From G965247265 sp965247265 (lineage in GTDB: Bacteria; Pseudomonadota; Gammaproteobacteria; UBA4575), in NCBI GenBank assembly GCA_965247265.1, contig OZ252002.1:1550001-1614000 (forward strand): a DNA stretch of 64,000 bases, given 5' to 3'. The notes beneath the pieces were generated by a model that did not search any database, was not told the origin of the DNA, and saw nothing but the letters and a program-made list of their open reading frames with translations. The position numbers were made by a program, and so were the translations under genes. Below, in pieces: positions 45,088 through 52,964 of the stretch. The stretch's first letter is position 1. Each line of letters opens with the position of its first letter.

Positions 45088-45333
45088 TTACCAAACTCGT
45101 AATTTACGAATATACAGATTTATTGCAGCACGTAGATCTTTGCTAGAAACGGAATTGAATGTTGCAATCTCAGAGCTTTTTAGTATTGAAATTAATGCTT
45201 CAGGAGTGAGACTTACTAGATATTGCCTAAGTTCTTCTAAAGTAGGGGAGATGCCATTATTTTTTTTAAAACTGCTGATAAAGACAGGCTCAGCAATTAT
45301 GATAATATCTTTCGCATCTGAAGTTGCAGACAT
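45088..45333 (-). CDS. Small hypothetical protein
   Basis: 81 residues: 'MSATSDAKDIIIIAEPVFIS', 'GISPTLEELRQYLVSLTPEA', 'DLRAAINLYIRKLRVW'. Helical and charged, protein-like, but no family is recognised. An overlapping plus-strand frame (45074-45400) reads less like a protein. Kept with low confidence. Confidence 0.35.
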   Translation of the reverse strand: MSATSDAKDIIIIAEPVFISSFKKNNGISPTLEELRQYLVSLTPEALISILKSSEIATFNSVSSKDLRAAINLYIRKLRVW

Positions 45334-45469
45334 AGTATTTTTGATACGTTTATTTATAGGGAACTGCAGTAATTCTATATTATCGACTGACTATAGTTAA
45401 TGCCGCTTATTACATCGTTCAGATCAATTAATCATCAAAATTAGACCAGTTAATTTTCAAAATTATCGT

Positions 45470-45913
45470 ATGCGAATAATCAAAGATTTGATGGCGCTAC
45501 GCTATGTAATATTTATATGTTTGCTTGTGCATTTGTATGCGTGTGGTGCTACAAAATGGTATTCGGTTGAGGAGCAGCCCGCTGGGCCCATTGCATATTT
45601 AAGTGATGGCGTTTATGTACTGAATGATTATATTCGTAGCGCTATCGTTACGTAAATAGATGGTGAGCGGGTGCATCAGAATACCAGCAATTATTTTAAA
45701 ATTAATGCAGAGACGCATCATGTAAAAGTTAATTGCGATGAGGCAAAAGGAAACTTTAATTCAAATCAATTGATGGGTCCTGCCAGAATGCTTGTTTTTG
45801 AGGCGCAAACACAGAGAATGTATAAAGCAAGTTGCCTTCCCTATACTCATTGGTGGATTGAAGATTTAGAGAATGGAGATATTGTTGCAGGCTATAAGCC
45901 TGAACTGATTTAA
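45470..45913 (+). pseudogene. Small lipoprotein gene with an in-frame stop
   Basis: The first part starts at 45470 with a lipobox 'LVHLYACGAT' and runs 'VLNDYIRSAIVT' into a TAA at 45653-45655. The same frame continues without a start 'IDGERVHQNTSNYFKINAET' to the stop at 45911-45913, with 'CDEAKGNFNS' and 'ASCLPYTHWWIEDLENGDIV'. Read through, it is a 147-codon lipoprotein; one base change would restore it. No family is recognised. Confidence 0.65.
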
Positions 45914-45922
45914 GAAATACAA

Positions 45923-46549
45923 TTAGTTAGATGTGGTATTCATCGCCAATGAAGGTCGATTTGTATTAGCCATGCGCGTAATCAAAGCATCTAATGAGGT
46001 TTCTGCAATTTCATAAGTAAATGCAGTACGAAAAGTCCTTAATATGCTCATGCCTTCAATACGCACATCAACAATTTTTGCAGAGCTTTCAGTTGTTCTA
46101 AATACATAATCAATTTGCAATGGGGTTGATCCGTTTCTTAGATCAAGTTTAGTGCTTACTGAGCGGTATTGTTTTTTACTTGAATGTTTTTCAGGCAGTA
46201 CTGTTACAACTGCGTTAGAATATTCAGCCATATGCTGACCATATGTGCGAATCAGCATTGTTTTGAATTCATTCATAAATTCAGTGCGCTGTACAGTGCT
46301 CGCTGTTTTCCAATGTTTGGAAAGAATATATTTGCTCATTCTTTCAAGGTCACATACAGGAAGTATGATCTCATCAACTAAATCATTTATTCTATTTGGG
46401 TTATTACGAATTTCTTCTTCATCAGAATTAAGCGCTGTAAGAACTTGTTCTGCAGTATCTTGTACAATTTGATGTGGACTCTTTTGCTCAGTATTGCTTA
46501 TAAAAGGCAGAAGATAAAATATCAGAATAAGCAGTAGCTTTTTGTCCAC
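45923..46549 (-). CDS. mlaC: MlaC-like periplasmic phospholipid-binding protein
   Basis: 208 residues from the GTG at 46549, chosen because AAGGAG lies 9 bases upstream and the product begins with a clean signal peptide ('VDKKLLLILIFYLLPFIS'); the frame opens earlier at 46609. MlaC carries phospholipids between the outer-membrane MlaA complex and the inner-membrane MlaFEDB transporter. Family features: 'RINDLVDEIILPVCDLERMS', 'KYILSKHWKTASTVQRTEFM', 'EFKTMLIRTYGQHMAEYSN', 'VDVRIEGMSILRTFRTAFT'. The other mla genes are not adjacent. Confidence 0.85.
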   Translation of the reverse strand: MDKKLLLILIFYLLPFISNTEQKSPHQIVQDTAEQVLTALNSDEEEIRNNPNRINDLVDEIILPVCDLERMSKYILSKHWKTASTVQRTEFMNEFKTMLIRTYGQHMAEYSNAVVTVLPEKHSSKKQYRSVSTKLDLRNGSTPLQIDYVFRTTESSAKIVDVRIEGMSILRTFRTAFTYEIAETSLDALITRMANTNRPSLAMNTTSN

Positions 46550-46764
46550 GAATGTTCTCCTTAACAGCATGAATCCAAAATGAAGCGTGAATGTCATTGT
46601 TACTGACACATCTTCTAGGTGATCTGAAGAGGAGATGAAAGGTGTAATTTTTGGGTTGTATGTAATAAATTGTGAATACCATTAATTACATGCGGTTTGA
46701 TACGTGTCACAAATTCAAGACTTGTTCCTCGTGATAGATAATTATGAGAGGTTCTGAAATTCTC

Positions 46765-46962
46765 TCATGAGTTGTTAATAATAGTTTCGATATCTTTTAA
46801 ATTAATTTCAGTTTTTCCCATCACAAGAAATAATTGTAAAAAAAGTTGAGCGCCAAAATTACCGCGATTTATTTTTACACGCAGGTTTTCTGGTGATTGC
46901 GATGTGCCTAGTGCTTCTAATTTGTTACTGAGCATTGCATACGTCATACCCGATGATGCCAT
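46765..46962 (-). CDS. DUF6471-family small protein
   Basis: 65 residues. 'GMTYAMLSNKLEALGTSQSP', 'ENLRVKINRGNFGAQLFLQL' match a small helix-turn-helix-like family (DUF6471) where a 'MTY..L...L......E.N...KI.RG.F.A.FF' pattern is kept. Probably DNA-binding, not shown. Its start overlaps the start of the nfeD remnant on the opposite strand (28 bp). Confidence 0.7.
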   Translation of the reverse strand: MASSGMTYAMLSNKLEALGTSQSPENLRVKINRGNFGAQLFLQLFLVMGKTEINLKDIETIINNS

Positions 46963-47332
46963 TTGCGCCAGGCGCTATCTTTATTTGGTTTAGTGCATCT
47001 GCAGTAATTTTAGGCTTTATATTAGTTGCGATGCCCGAAATAAGCTGGCAAACACAAATCACATTGTTTGCCGTGTTATCCATACTTTCAATTGTTGGTT
47101 GGCGTCAATACAGAAAAAATATTCCTGAGAAAACGAGTACCCGACACTAAACAAACGTGGTGAAGAATTAGTGGGGCGCGTATTTACGTTAGATGAGCCG
47201 ATTGTAAATAACTTCGGCAAAATTCGTGTGGATGACACGATATGGAAAATTAATGGTGCTGATGCTGAAGTAGGGCATAAAGTTAAAGTAACCTCATTAG
47301 ATGGGACAGTTTTGAACGTTGAGCGCGTTTAG
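46935..47332 (+). pseudogene. NfeD-family protein, N-terminally short and frameshifted
   Basis: NfeD proteins have membrane helices and a C-terminal OB-fold and work with stomatin-like QmcA. The membrane part 'APGAIFIWFSASAVILGFIL' and 'ITLFAVLSILSIVGWRQYRK' is open to a TAA at 47148-47150; the next frame then gives 'LNKRGEELVGRVFTLDEPIV', 'NNFGKIRVDDTIWKINGADA', 'VGHKVKVTSL' to 47332, the OB-fold. One more A in the A4 run at 47130-47133 joins them ('PEKNEYPTLNKRGEE'). The first membrane helix usual for this family is missing, and no stomatin gene is adjacent. Start codon uncertain (TTG 46935 or ATG 46953). Confidence 0.78.
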
Positions 47333-47386
47333 TTAGTAGCGTTATCACTTTTCTATGATTGTTGAATAGTTTATTTATATAAAATG

Positions 47387-47405
47387 TGTGCAAAAAATTT
47401 GCACA
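47387..47405. promoter_or_regulatory. Perfect 8-3-8 inverted repeat, possible operator
   Basis: TGTGCAAA-AAA-TTTGCACA. No T run follows in the needed place, so an operator is likelier than a terminator. It lies about 500 bp upstream of the first codon of the haem-motif/LamG/Tat operon, in a 561-bp region without a recognised gene (47333-47893). It has the TGTG...CACA layout of CRP-type sites but not their spacing. Confidence 0.5.
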
Positions 47406-47662
47406 TCGTCACACTTTAGTTAATCAAATTAATCTCACTGCAAGTCAAAACGTTACTGAGAATGCTGTAAGCAATCTCATGTAACCTTACATTTTCAATA
47501 TATACAAAATTCATTAACGTATTGTTTTTAAAAAACAAAATAACAGTTCAAAATTAAATTTACCGTTTGTAGGTAAATAGTGTCATTTTGTCACGCTTAA
47601 TAATTTACAGCATCTAATTACGTTCAGTATTGCACTCGGAGTTGGAACAATGGAACGGCAAA

Positions 47663-47700
47663 CCTGCTGGACATAGAAATTGGATAGCTATGTCAGCAGG
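47663..47700 (+). promoter_or_regulatory. Long stem-loop in the leader of the haem-motif operon
   Basis: 5' arm 47663-47676 pairs with 47688-47700: 13 base pairs with a single bulged G, loop of 11 bases. Just ahead is 'GGAACGGCAAA'. No T run follows, so it is not a terminator. It lies about 195 bp before the chosen start at 47894 and may control or stabilise the message; the ligand or partner is unknown. Confidence 0.55.
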
Positions 47701-47893
47701 AAGAGTCAAGAGTATTAAATAGCGGATCAAACGACATAAAAGTTTGTTTCACTGTCTAAACACTATCTGCATTTTTCGTTTCGTTATTTCAAAATTCCAC
47801 ATAACAGTCCGGGATGTGACTGTCGATAAGCTTCGCCGTAATTGGCGATTTGAAGTTAATCGATGTGAAAGATTAAATACGAGAGGTGCAAAA

Positions 47894-49069
47894 ATGCATT
47901 TAAGTAGACAAATAATTATTAACGTATTCGGTGCGTTTATTTTCTTAGTTGGGATTGCAAGCGTATCAGTTTCTATTGCGGGACCACGTGAGCAAGCCAA
48001 GCGAATGCATGATCGGCTTGCCGGCGCGCCTCCAACAGAAGCTGTACTAAGCTCTATGGCTGCAAAAATTACGGGTGGCGATGCCATCGGTGCAGCAATG
48101 GACGCAATGAACAATCCTTCTTTTTACAACAGTACTCTGAAAGGCTGGGCAACACCCTGGACTAACAGGGATGGATCAGTTTATAGGGATCTTAATGACT
48201 CTACCGCAACCGTTATTGGAATGGTTAGAGATGATGTTCCTTTTGATCAAATTATGTATGCAGATACGATTTACATAGGCTCTGCTGTTGCAACAGATGT
48301 AGCGTTTGCATTTGATAGCAATGATCACTACGAAGACTTGCAGAATCGACGCCGAGACTTGAGTGATCCAACAGTTTTAATGCCAGTTGCACAATCTTCA
48401 TTAGGTGGACCACTTGGCGCAAATCAAACTGCTGGCATCATGACAACGCGTGGATATGCTGAAGCATATTTAGTTGCCGGGACTAACCGTGCAGCACTTC
48501 GCTTTGCAAGTTTGAATTTCATGTGTTTAGACATGGAAGATTTTCGCGATAAAACCGCATGGCCTGATCGTGTTAGACAAGATGTTGACCGTTCACCGGG
48601 TGGGGACAGTAGAATTTTTATGAATGACTGTCTCACATGTCATGCAGGTATGGATGGTCTAGCAGGTGCTTTTGCTTACTACGACTTCAATGAAGAGTTG
48701 CAACAGTTGGTTTACACCGCTGGCGAAGTTCAGCCTAAGTACTTAAATGACTCTCAAGTTTTCAGAAACGGTTATGAAACCGTGGGTGACTCTTGGATTA
48801 ACTATTGGCGGGCTGGCCCTAATTCATGGGTAGGTTGGAATGGACCAGGTACTGGTCTTGGTGCGAAGAGCTTAGGCATGGAGCTTGCACAAACGCGCCA
48901 GTTCTCAGAATGCCAAGTTAAAAAAGCTTTCGAGAAAGTTTGTCATCGTAGCCCAAATGGAATTGCCGATGTTCAGGCTGTCGAAAACATTGCCAATATT
49001 TTTGAGGCTAATAACCGCAGCATGAAGCGAGTCTTTGCTGAGACGGCTGCTTATTGCATGGGTAACTAG
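47894..49069 (+). CDS. Exported protein with one c-type haem motif (DUF1588/DUF1592-like signature)
   Basis: 391 residues from the ATG at 47894 (GAGAGG ahead); the frame is open from 47744 but the added residues do not look like protein and would mask the signal peptide ('FGAFIFLVGIASVSVSIAGP'). One haem-binding CxxCH, 'FMNDCLTCHAGMDGLAGAFA', resembles the C..CH..(M)D segment of planctomycete-type cytochrome domains. Other blocks: 'YADTIYIGSAVATDVAFAFD', 'GTNRAALRFASLNFMCLDME', 'RVRQDVDRSPGGDSRIF', 'FAETAAYCMG' at the end. Further cysteines may form disulfides. First gene of a three-gene operon. Electron transfer is inferred from the motif only. Confidence 0.75.
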   Translation: MHLSRQIIINVFGAFIFLVGIASVSVSIAGPREQAKRMHDRLAGAPPTEAVLSSMAAKITGGDAIGAAMDAMNNPSFYNSTLKGWATPWTNRDGSVYRDLNDSTATVIGMVRDDVPFDQIMYADTIYIGSAVATDVAFAFDSNDHYEDLQNRRRDLSDPTVLMPVAQSSLGGPLGANQTAGIMTTRGYAEAYLVAGTNRAALRFASLNFMCLDMEDFRDKTAWPDRVRQDVDRSPGGDSRIFMNDCLTCHAGMDGLAGAFAYYDFNEELQQLVYTAGEVQPKYLNDSQVFRNGYETVGDSWINYWRAGPNSWVGWNGPGTGLGAKSLGMELAQTRQFSECQVKKAFEKVCHRSPNGIADVQAVENIANIFEANNRSMKRVFAETAAYCMGN

Positions 49070-49113
49070 GGATGTTACTCAACATATTAGGTAAGCCATT
49101 TAGGAGAATAGTT

Positions 49114-51264
49114 ATGAGTGAGAATAAATTCTTAATTCAACGTAGCAGCTACGATGCGCCTAAACAGCGTAGTTACGCCCTACAATGGATTGGCATGATT
49201 TTAATCGCGCTTGCTTTGACCGCTTGCGGTGGAGGCAGCTCAGATGATGAGTCGGCGCCCGTTACTACTGCTGGAAACCCAGGTTCTACAAATCCTGGTG
49301 TACCGGATCCAGTAGATCCAGGTGATCCAATGCCAGATCCAGTAGACCCAAATAACCCTGCTGCACCACCGCCTGTGAATGATCAGGCCGTATTTGCAGC
49401 AACGCTACATCCTTTATTAATCGATCCAGCTAATATCTGTGTCGGTTGTCATACAGTGATTGTGCCAAGATTTACAGTGGCAGATCCTGCTTTGGCATAC
49501 AACTCTGTAGTTGGACAAGGGAATGTAGATTTAGTAACGCCAACAAATTCACAAATCTACACACAGCCGGTTAATAACCATAACTGTGGTGCAGCATGTG
49601 GAAGAATTGCAACTGATTTCTTAGCTGCAATACAAAGTTGGGCTGCACATTCTAATGTTGCAGCTGTTCCACCGGCAGCAAATGTAGTTGCCAGTGCGAC
49701 AACTAATTTTTCACAAGCAGTAGAAGGCAGTGTGGCACGTGCCGATGCAAATTTGATAACCGTGTTTAAGTTTGATGAAGGTACAGGTAACACCACAGTC
49801 GGTACTAGTAATGTTGGTGCAGATATGTCCTTAACGCTTGAAGGCACCGAATGGGCTGCTGAAGGTGGTTTAAGGAACATTTCTGGTAAAGCACAAGCAT
49901 CAGCGACTGACAGTGATAAATTATTTAATTTACTTTCTGGTGGAAATCAGTTCAGTGTTGAGGCATGGGTGATTCCTGAGAATACAGCTCAATCTGGTCC
50001 AGCTCGAATTGTTTCGTACTCCGTTGATACGGCTCGTCGAAACTTTACGCTAGGACAACGTGCCGCTCAGTACGTATCACGTGTGCAAACTTTAAATACG
50101 GGCGCAAACGGTTCAGGTCCTGAGTTACGTGCTGAAAACCCACCACTTACTACTGACTTGACTCATGCTGTGATGACTTATGACAACATGGCAGGTGGAC
50201 GTAAGATCTATATTAATGGTGCGTTAGCAGCTGAAGAAGATCTAGGTGCAGATATGCTCAACTGGCAAGATGACAGTATCTTTGTCTTGGGTAATGAAGT
50301 CACAAACAATCGTTTATGGGCAGGTGTCTTTAAAATGGTCGCCATCCATAACACTGCATTGTCAGCTGCTGCCATTGCACAAAATTTTGATGCAGGCGCG
50401 GGTGCAATTACGGCACTTCGTTTTGATGTAGCCAGCATATTAGGTGCTCCTGGATATATTGAGATGCAAGCATCACTGGTTGACCCATTTGCATATGAGT
50501 TTGCTAAGCCTATGTTAGTAACCGATGCAACCGGTGTAGCAGTGAAGAACATGCGAATTGCGGTAAACAACAGTGTACCGATTGCAATGCAAGTATTCAG
50601 ACGTGTCGACACCATGGTGGTGCAGTCTGGACAAGAACTCTCACGCTTAGGTGCATTGATCCCATCCGATCTTGGTATGGATCTAGATCAATTCCATCTT
50701 GAGTTTGAAGTGTTAGGTGGACAAATGGGGATGTCAGAGCCAATTGCTCCTGCGACACCACCAGCACCTCCTGCTGATGTAGAAGAGCCAGATATTGGTG
50801 TACGTACATTCTCTCAAGTGCATGACACCATGGCTGCTCTAACTGGAATCAGCCAAGGAGATAATGATGTTCGAAATCGCTACAACGATTTGCGTGATCA
50901 GTTGCCACCAACTTCAAATGTACTTGGCTTTGGTGCAGCACAACAAATCGCAGTGCAACGATTAGTAACAACGTATTGTGGTGAAATCACCAACAACAAT
51001 GGTCGTTGTGAAAACTTCTTTAACATTGGTAACTGCTTAGTTGCGAACGCAGCTGCGAAAGACGCAATTGCAGGTACCGTGTATGACAAGATCATCGGTA
51101 ACAACTTGGCGAATCAACCAGATCGAACTGCTACAATCGCAGAATTCGTCATGATTATGAATGACTTGAACTGTGCAAATGGTTGTAACAATGATGCTGG
51201 ACGCGAAGTGTTACAGGCTGTATGTACTTCTGCGTTAGCAAGTAGTGCAGTAATAATTAACTAA
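49114..51264 (+). CDS. Lipoprotein with c-type haem motif and LamG-like domain
   Basis: 716 residues from the ATG at 49114, with TAGGAGA ahead; the frame is open from 49072. Lipobox 'IALALTACGGGSSDDE' (lipidated Cys about residue 38), a Pro/Asp-rich linker ('PVDPGDPMPDPVDPNNP'), then a CxxCH in 'PANICVGCHTVIVPRF', then a concanavalin A-like/LamG domain ('LITVFKFDEGTGNTTVG', 'FSVEAWVIPENTAQSGPARI', 'AVMTYDNMAGGRKIYINGAL', 'WAGVFKMVAIHNTALSAAAI'), and a cysteine-rich C-terminal region ('TTYCGEITNNNGRCENFFNI'). Fusing haem motif and LamG resembles planctomycete cytochrome-LamG proteins. Substrate unknown; LamG domains often bind glycans or surfaces. Confidence 0.75.
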   Translation: MSENKFLIQRSSYDAPKQRSYALQWIGMILIALALTACGGGSSDDESAPVTTAGNPGSTNPGVPDPVDPGDPMPDPVDPNNPAAPPPVNDQAVFAATLHPLLIDPANICVGCHTVIVPRFTVADPALAYNSVVGQGNVDLVTPTNSQIYTQPVNNHNCGAACGRIATDFLAAIQSWAAHSNVAAVPPAANVVASATTNFSQAVEGSVARADANLITVFKFDEGTGNTTVGTSNVGADMSLTLEGTEWAAEGGLRNISGKAQASATDSDKLFNLLSGGNQFSVEAWVIPENTAQSGPARIVSYSVDTARRNFTLGQRAAQYVSRVQTLNTGANGSGPELRAENPPLTTDLTHAVMTYDNMAGGRKIYINGALAAEEDLGADMLNWQDDSIFVLGNEVTNNRLWAGVFKMVAIHNTALSAAAIAQNFDAGAGAITALRFDVASILGAPGYIEMQASLVDPFAYEFAKPMLVTDATGVAVKNMRIAVNNSVPIAMQVFRRVDTMVVQSGQELSRLGALIPSDLGMDLDQFHLEFEVLGGQMGMSEPIAPATPPAPPADVEEPDIGVRTFSQVHDTMAALTGISQGDNDVRNRYNDLRDQLPPTSNVLGFGAAQQIAVQRLVTTYCGEITNNNGRCENFFNIGNCLVANAAAKDAIAGTVYDKIIGNNLANQPDRTATIAEFVMIMNDLNCANGCNNDAGREVLQAVCTSALASSAVIIN

Positions 51265-51284
51265 TGGCTAGTGAGGTAACGAAA

Positions 51285-52808
51285 ATGGCGAAATACAGAG
51301 AGCAACATCGACGGGCGCAAGAGGCGCATCGCCGCTTTGAACAGCGCATCGAAGAATCATGCCGACGTACCGGTCATGGCAGACCTGTTACCCGCAGAGA
51401 CTTCTTAGCACGAGGTCTCATTGCAGGCACTAGCACGGTTTTTCTGCCTAGCTTGGCAACAATGGTAAACAGAGCACATGCAGCATGTGATGTAGGTGCT
51501 CCAGATAATGGCTTACTCGGTGCGGGTAAAGTCCCATTCATTGGCATTGGCATGGGTGGCGGTGCAAACATCGCGGGATCCAATGTCATGGTTGGCGGTA
51601 TAAATGGCCAAGAAGACTTTATCTCAACGGATGGGTACGAGACACTTGGTTTGCCAACGGCAATTAGTCCTCAAAATGTAGGGGTAGATCGTTCGTTTGG
51701 TGTAGCCATGCATCCGAACAGTGCGCTATTACGCGGCATGTTGGATAAGACCAGTGCGGCGACGCGCGCAAACACAAACGCTTCAGTTATTCCTGCACGT
51801 TCTGAAAATGATACAGGTAATAATCCACACAACCCAAATTACGGCATTGCAAAAGCCGGAGCAATTGGTGAATTTGTTGGAGCGACTGGAACCCGAAACT
51901 CCGATACCGGTGGCCGTTCTACAGCACCTGAATATATGATTTCTGCAGAGTTGTCACCAACTCGTGTTAGTAATCGTAATGAGGCAATTGGCCTGAGTGG
52001 CGGTGAAGCGGATGGATTCCCAAGTGGACGTGTAGCACAAGCGACTTCAATTTTAAGTCAATTAAAGTTAGGGATTATCAATGAAGCACAAGCGACAGAA
52101 GAGCTTATTCAATGTGGCTACGATAAGACTCTCGAAACATTTAATTCACCGATCTTGCCTTCTGATTTAGATCCGGAAGCTGATGCAATCCTTACTAATA
52201 TATTCCCAAATAGGGAGATCAGTGATGATCGTGATTTCCGCAAAGCTGCCGTAACAATGAAAATTGTTGTGAATGGCTACGGTGGATGCGGAACGATGGA
52301 ATTTGGTGGTCGTGATTATCACCAAGATCCAAGACCTGAAACGGACGGCAAAGACTTTAAGATTGGTCAAGTCATTGGCGCAACGATGGAATACGCCGCT
52401 GCAGTAAATAAACCCGTAATGATTTATTTATTCAGTGACGGCGCAGTGGTTGCAGACAGAGATAATCCAGAAGATGATGGTAATGGAACCACAAAATTCC
52501 GTTGGCGCTCAGATAACTCTCAACGTGCAGCGAGTGTAATGTTTGTATACAGTCCAAACATCGCTTCAGCTGGAATCATGAGAAATGGTAATGCCTCTCA
52601 ACAACTTGGTTATGTTCGAGATGATGGGACCATTGAAACAGGTGCGACACCATTTGCTAATAGTGTTACAACACTCTCTGAGTTATGTGTCTTGAACTAT
52701 ATGGCACTTCATAATGAGCAAGGTGAATTTGGAAATATACTCGGAATGCCAAGTTTAGGTGTCGGGGCTGCATCGGATCCTTACATTGCCTTTAATCAAA
52801 TCATATAG
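51285..52808 (+). CDS. Tat-exported DUF1501-like protein
   Basis: 507 residues from the ATG at 51285; an ATG at 51264 overlaps the previous stop by one base and is an alternative, but 51285 has GAGGTAAC spaced suitably. Twin-arginine signal 'TRRDFLARGLIAGTSTVFLP' at about residues 37-56. The mature protein has 'VPFIGIGMGGGANIAGSNVM', 'AMHPNSALLRGM', 'FGGRDYHQDPRPETDGKDFK' and 'NKPVMIYLFSDGAVVADRDN', the general plan of DUF1501 (alkaline-phosphatase-like fold) proteins that accompany cytochrome-type partners. No complete metal site was verified. Last gene of the operon; terminator follows. Confidence 0.65.
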   Translation: MAKYREQHRRAQEAHRRFEQRIEESCRRTGHGRPVTRRDFLARGLIAGTSTVFLPSLATMVNRAHAACDVGAPDNGLLGAGKVPFIGIGMGGGANIAGSNVMVGGINGQEDFISTDGYETLGLPTAISPQNVGVDRSFGVAMHPNSALLRGMLDKTSAATRANTNASVIPARSENDTGNNPHNPNYGIAKAGAIGEFVGATGTRNSDTGGRSTAPEYMISAELSPTRVSNRNEAIGLSGGEADGFPSGRVAQATSILSQLKLGIINEAQATEELIQCGYDKTLETFNSPILPSDLDPEADAILTNIFPNREISDDRDFRKAAVTMKIVVNGYGGCGTMEFGGRDYHQDPRPETDGKDFKIGQVIGATMEYAAAVNKPVMIYLFSDGAVVADRDNPEDDGNGTTKFRWRSDNSQRAASVMFVYSPNIASAGIMRNGNASQQLGYVRDDGTIETGATPFANSVTTLSELCVLNYMALHNEQGEFGNILGMPSLGVGAASDPYIAFNQII

Positions 52809-52836
52809 ATTTCAATTAAATACAATTTATAGCTAG

Positions 52837-52869
52837 AAACGGGATGATTTTTAATCATCCCGTTTTTTT
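52837..52869 (+). terminator. Rho-independent terminator of the haem-motif operon
   Basis: 13-bp stem, 52837-52849 with 52853-52865, 3-base loop, T run to 52869. It lies 28 bp after the DUF1501-like stop. Confidence 0.95.
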
Positions 52870-52964
52870 ATGAATGGCCGCTTTTATACGATAAGAATCA
52901 AGACATCATTTACACGACTCAAGGACAATAGCCGTACATTTTTGTACTACTCTAAATTAAAAAC

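Noticed and set aside
45074..45400. 108-codon plus-strand frame
   Set aside because: Overlaps a more protein-like minus-strand frame and has no start context.
47650..47725. c-di-GMP-I (GEMM) riboswitch in the leader of the haem-motif operon
   Set aside because: Only the GGCAAACC step and a first hairpin fit; the conserved GACGCAAAGCC strand and the second hairpin with tetraloop receptor are missing.
49557..50809. Several minus-strand frames in the LamG gene
   Set aside because: Antisense frames of a long gene with strong codon bias; no ribosome sites or families.
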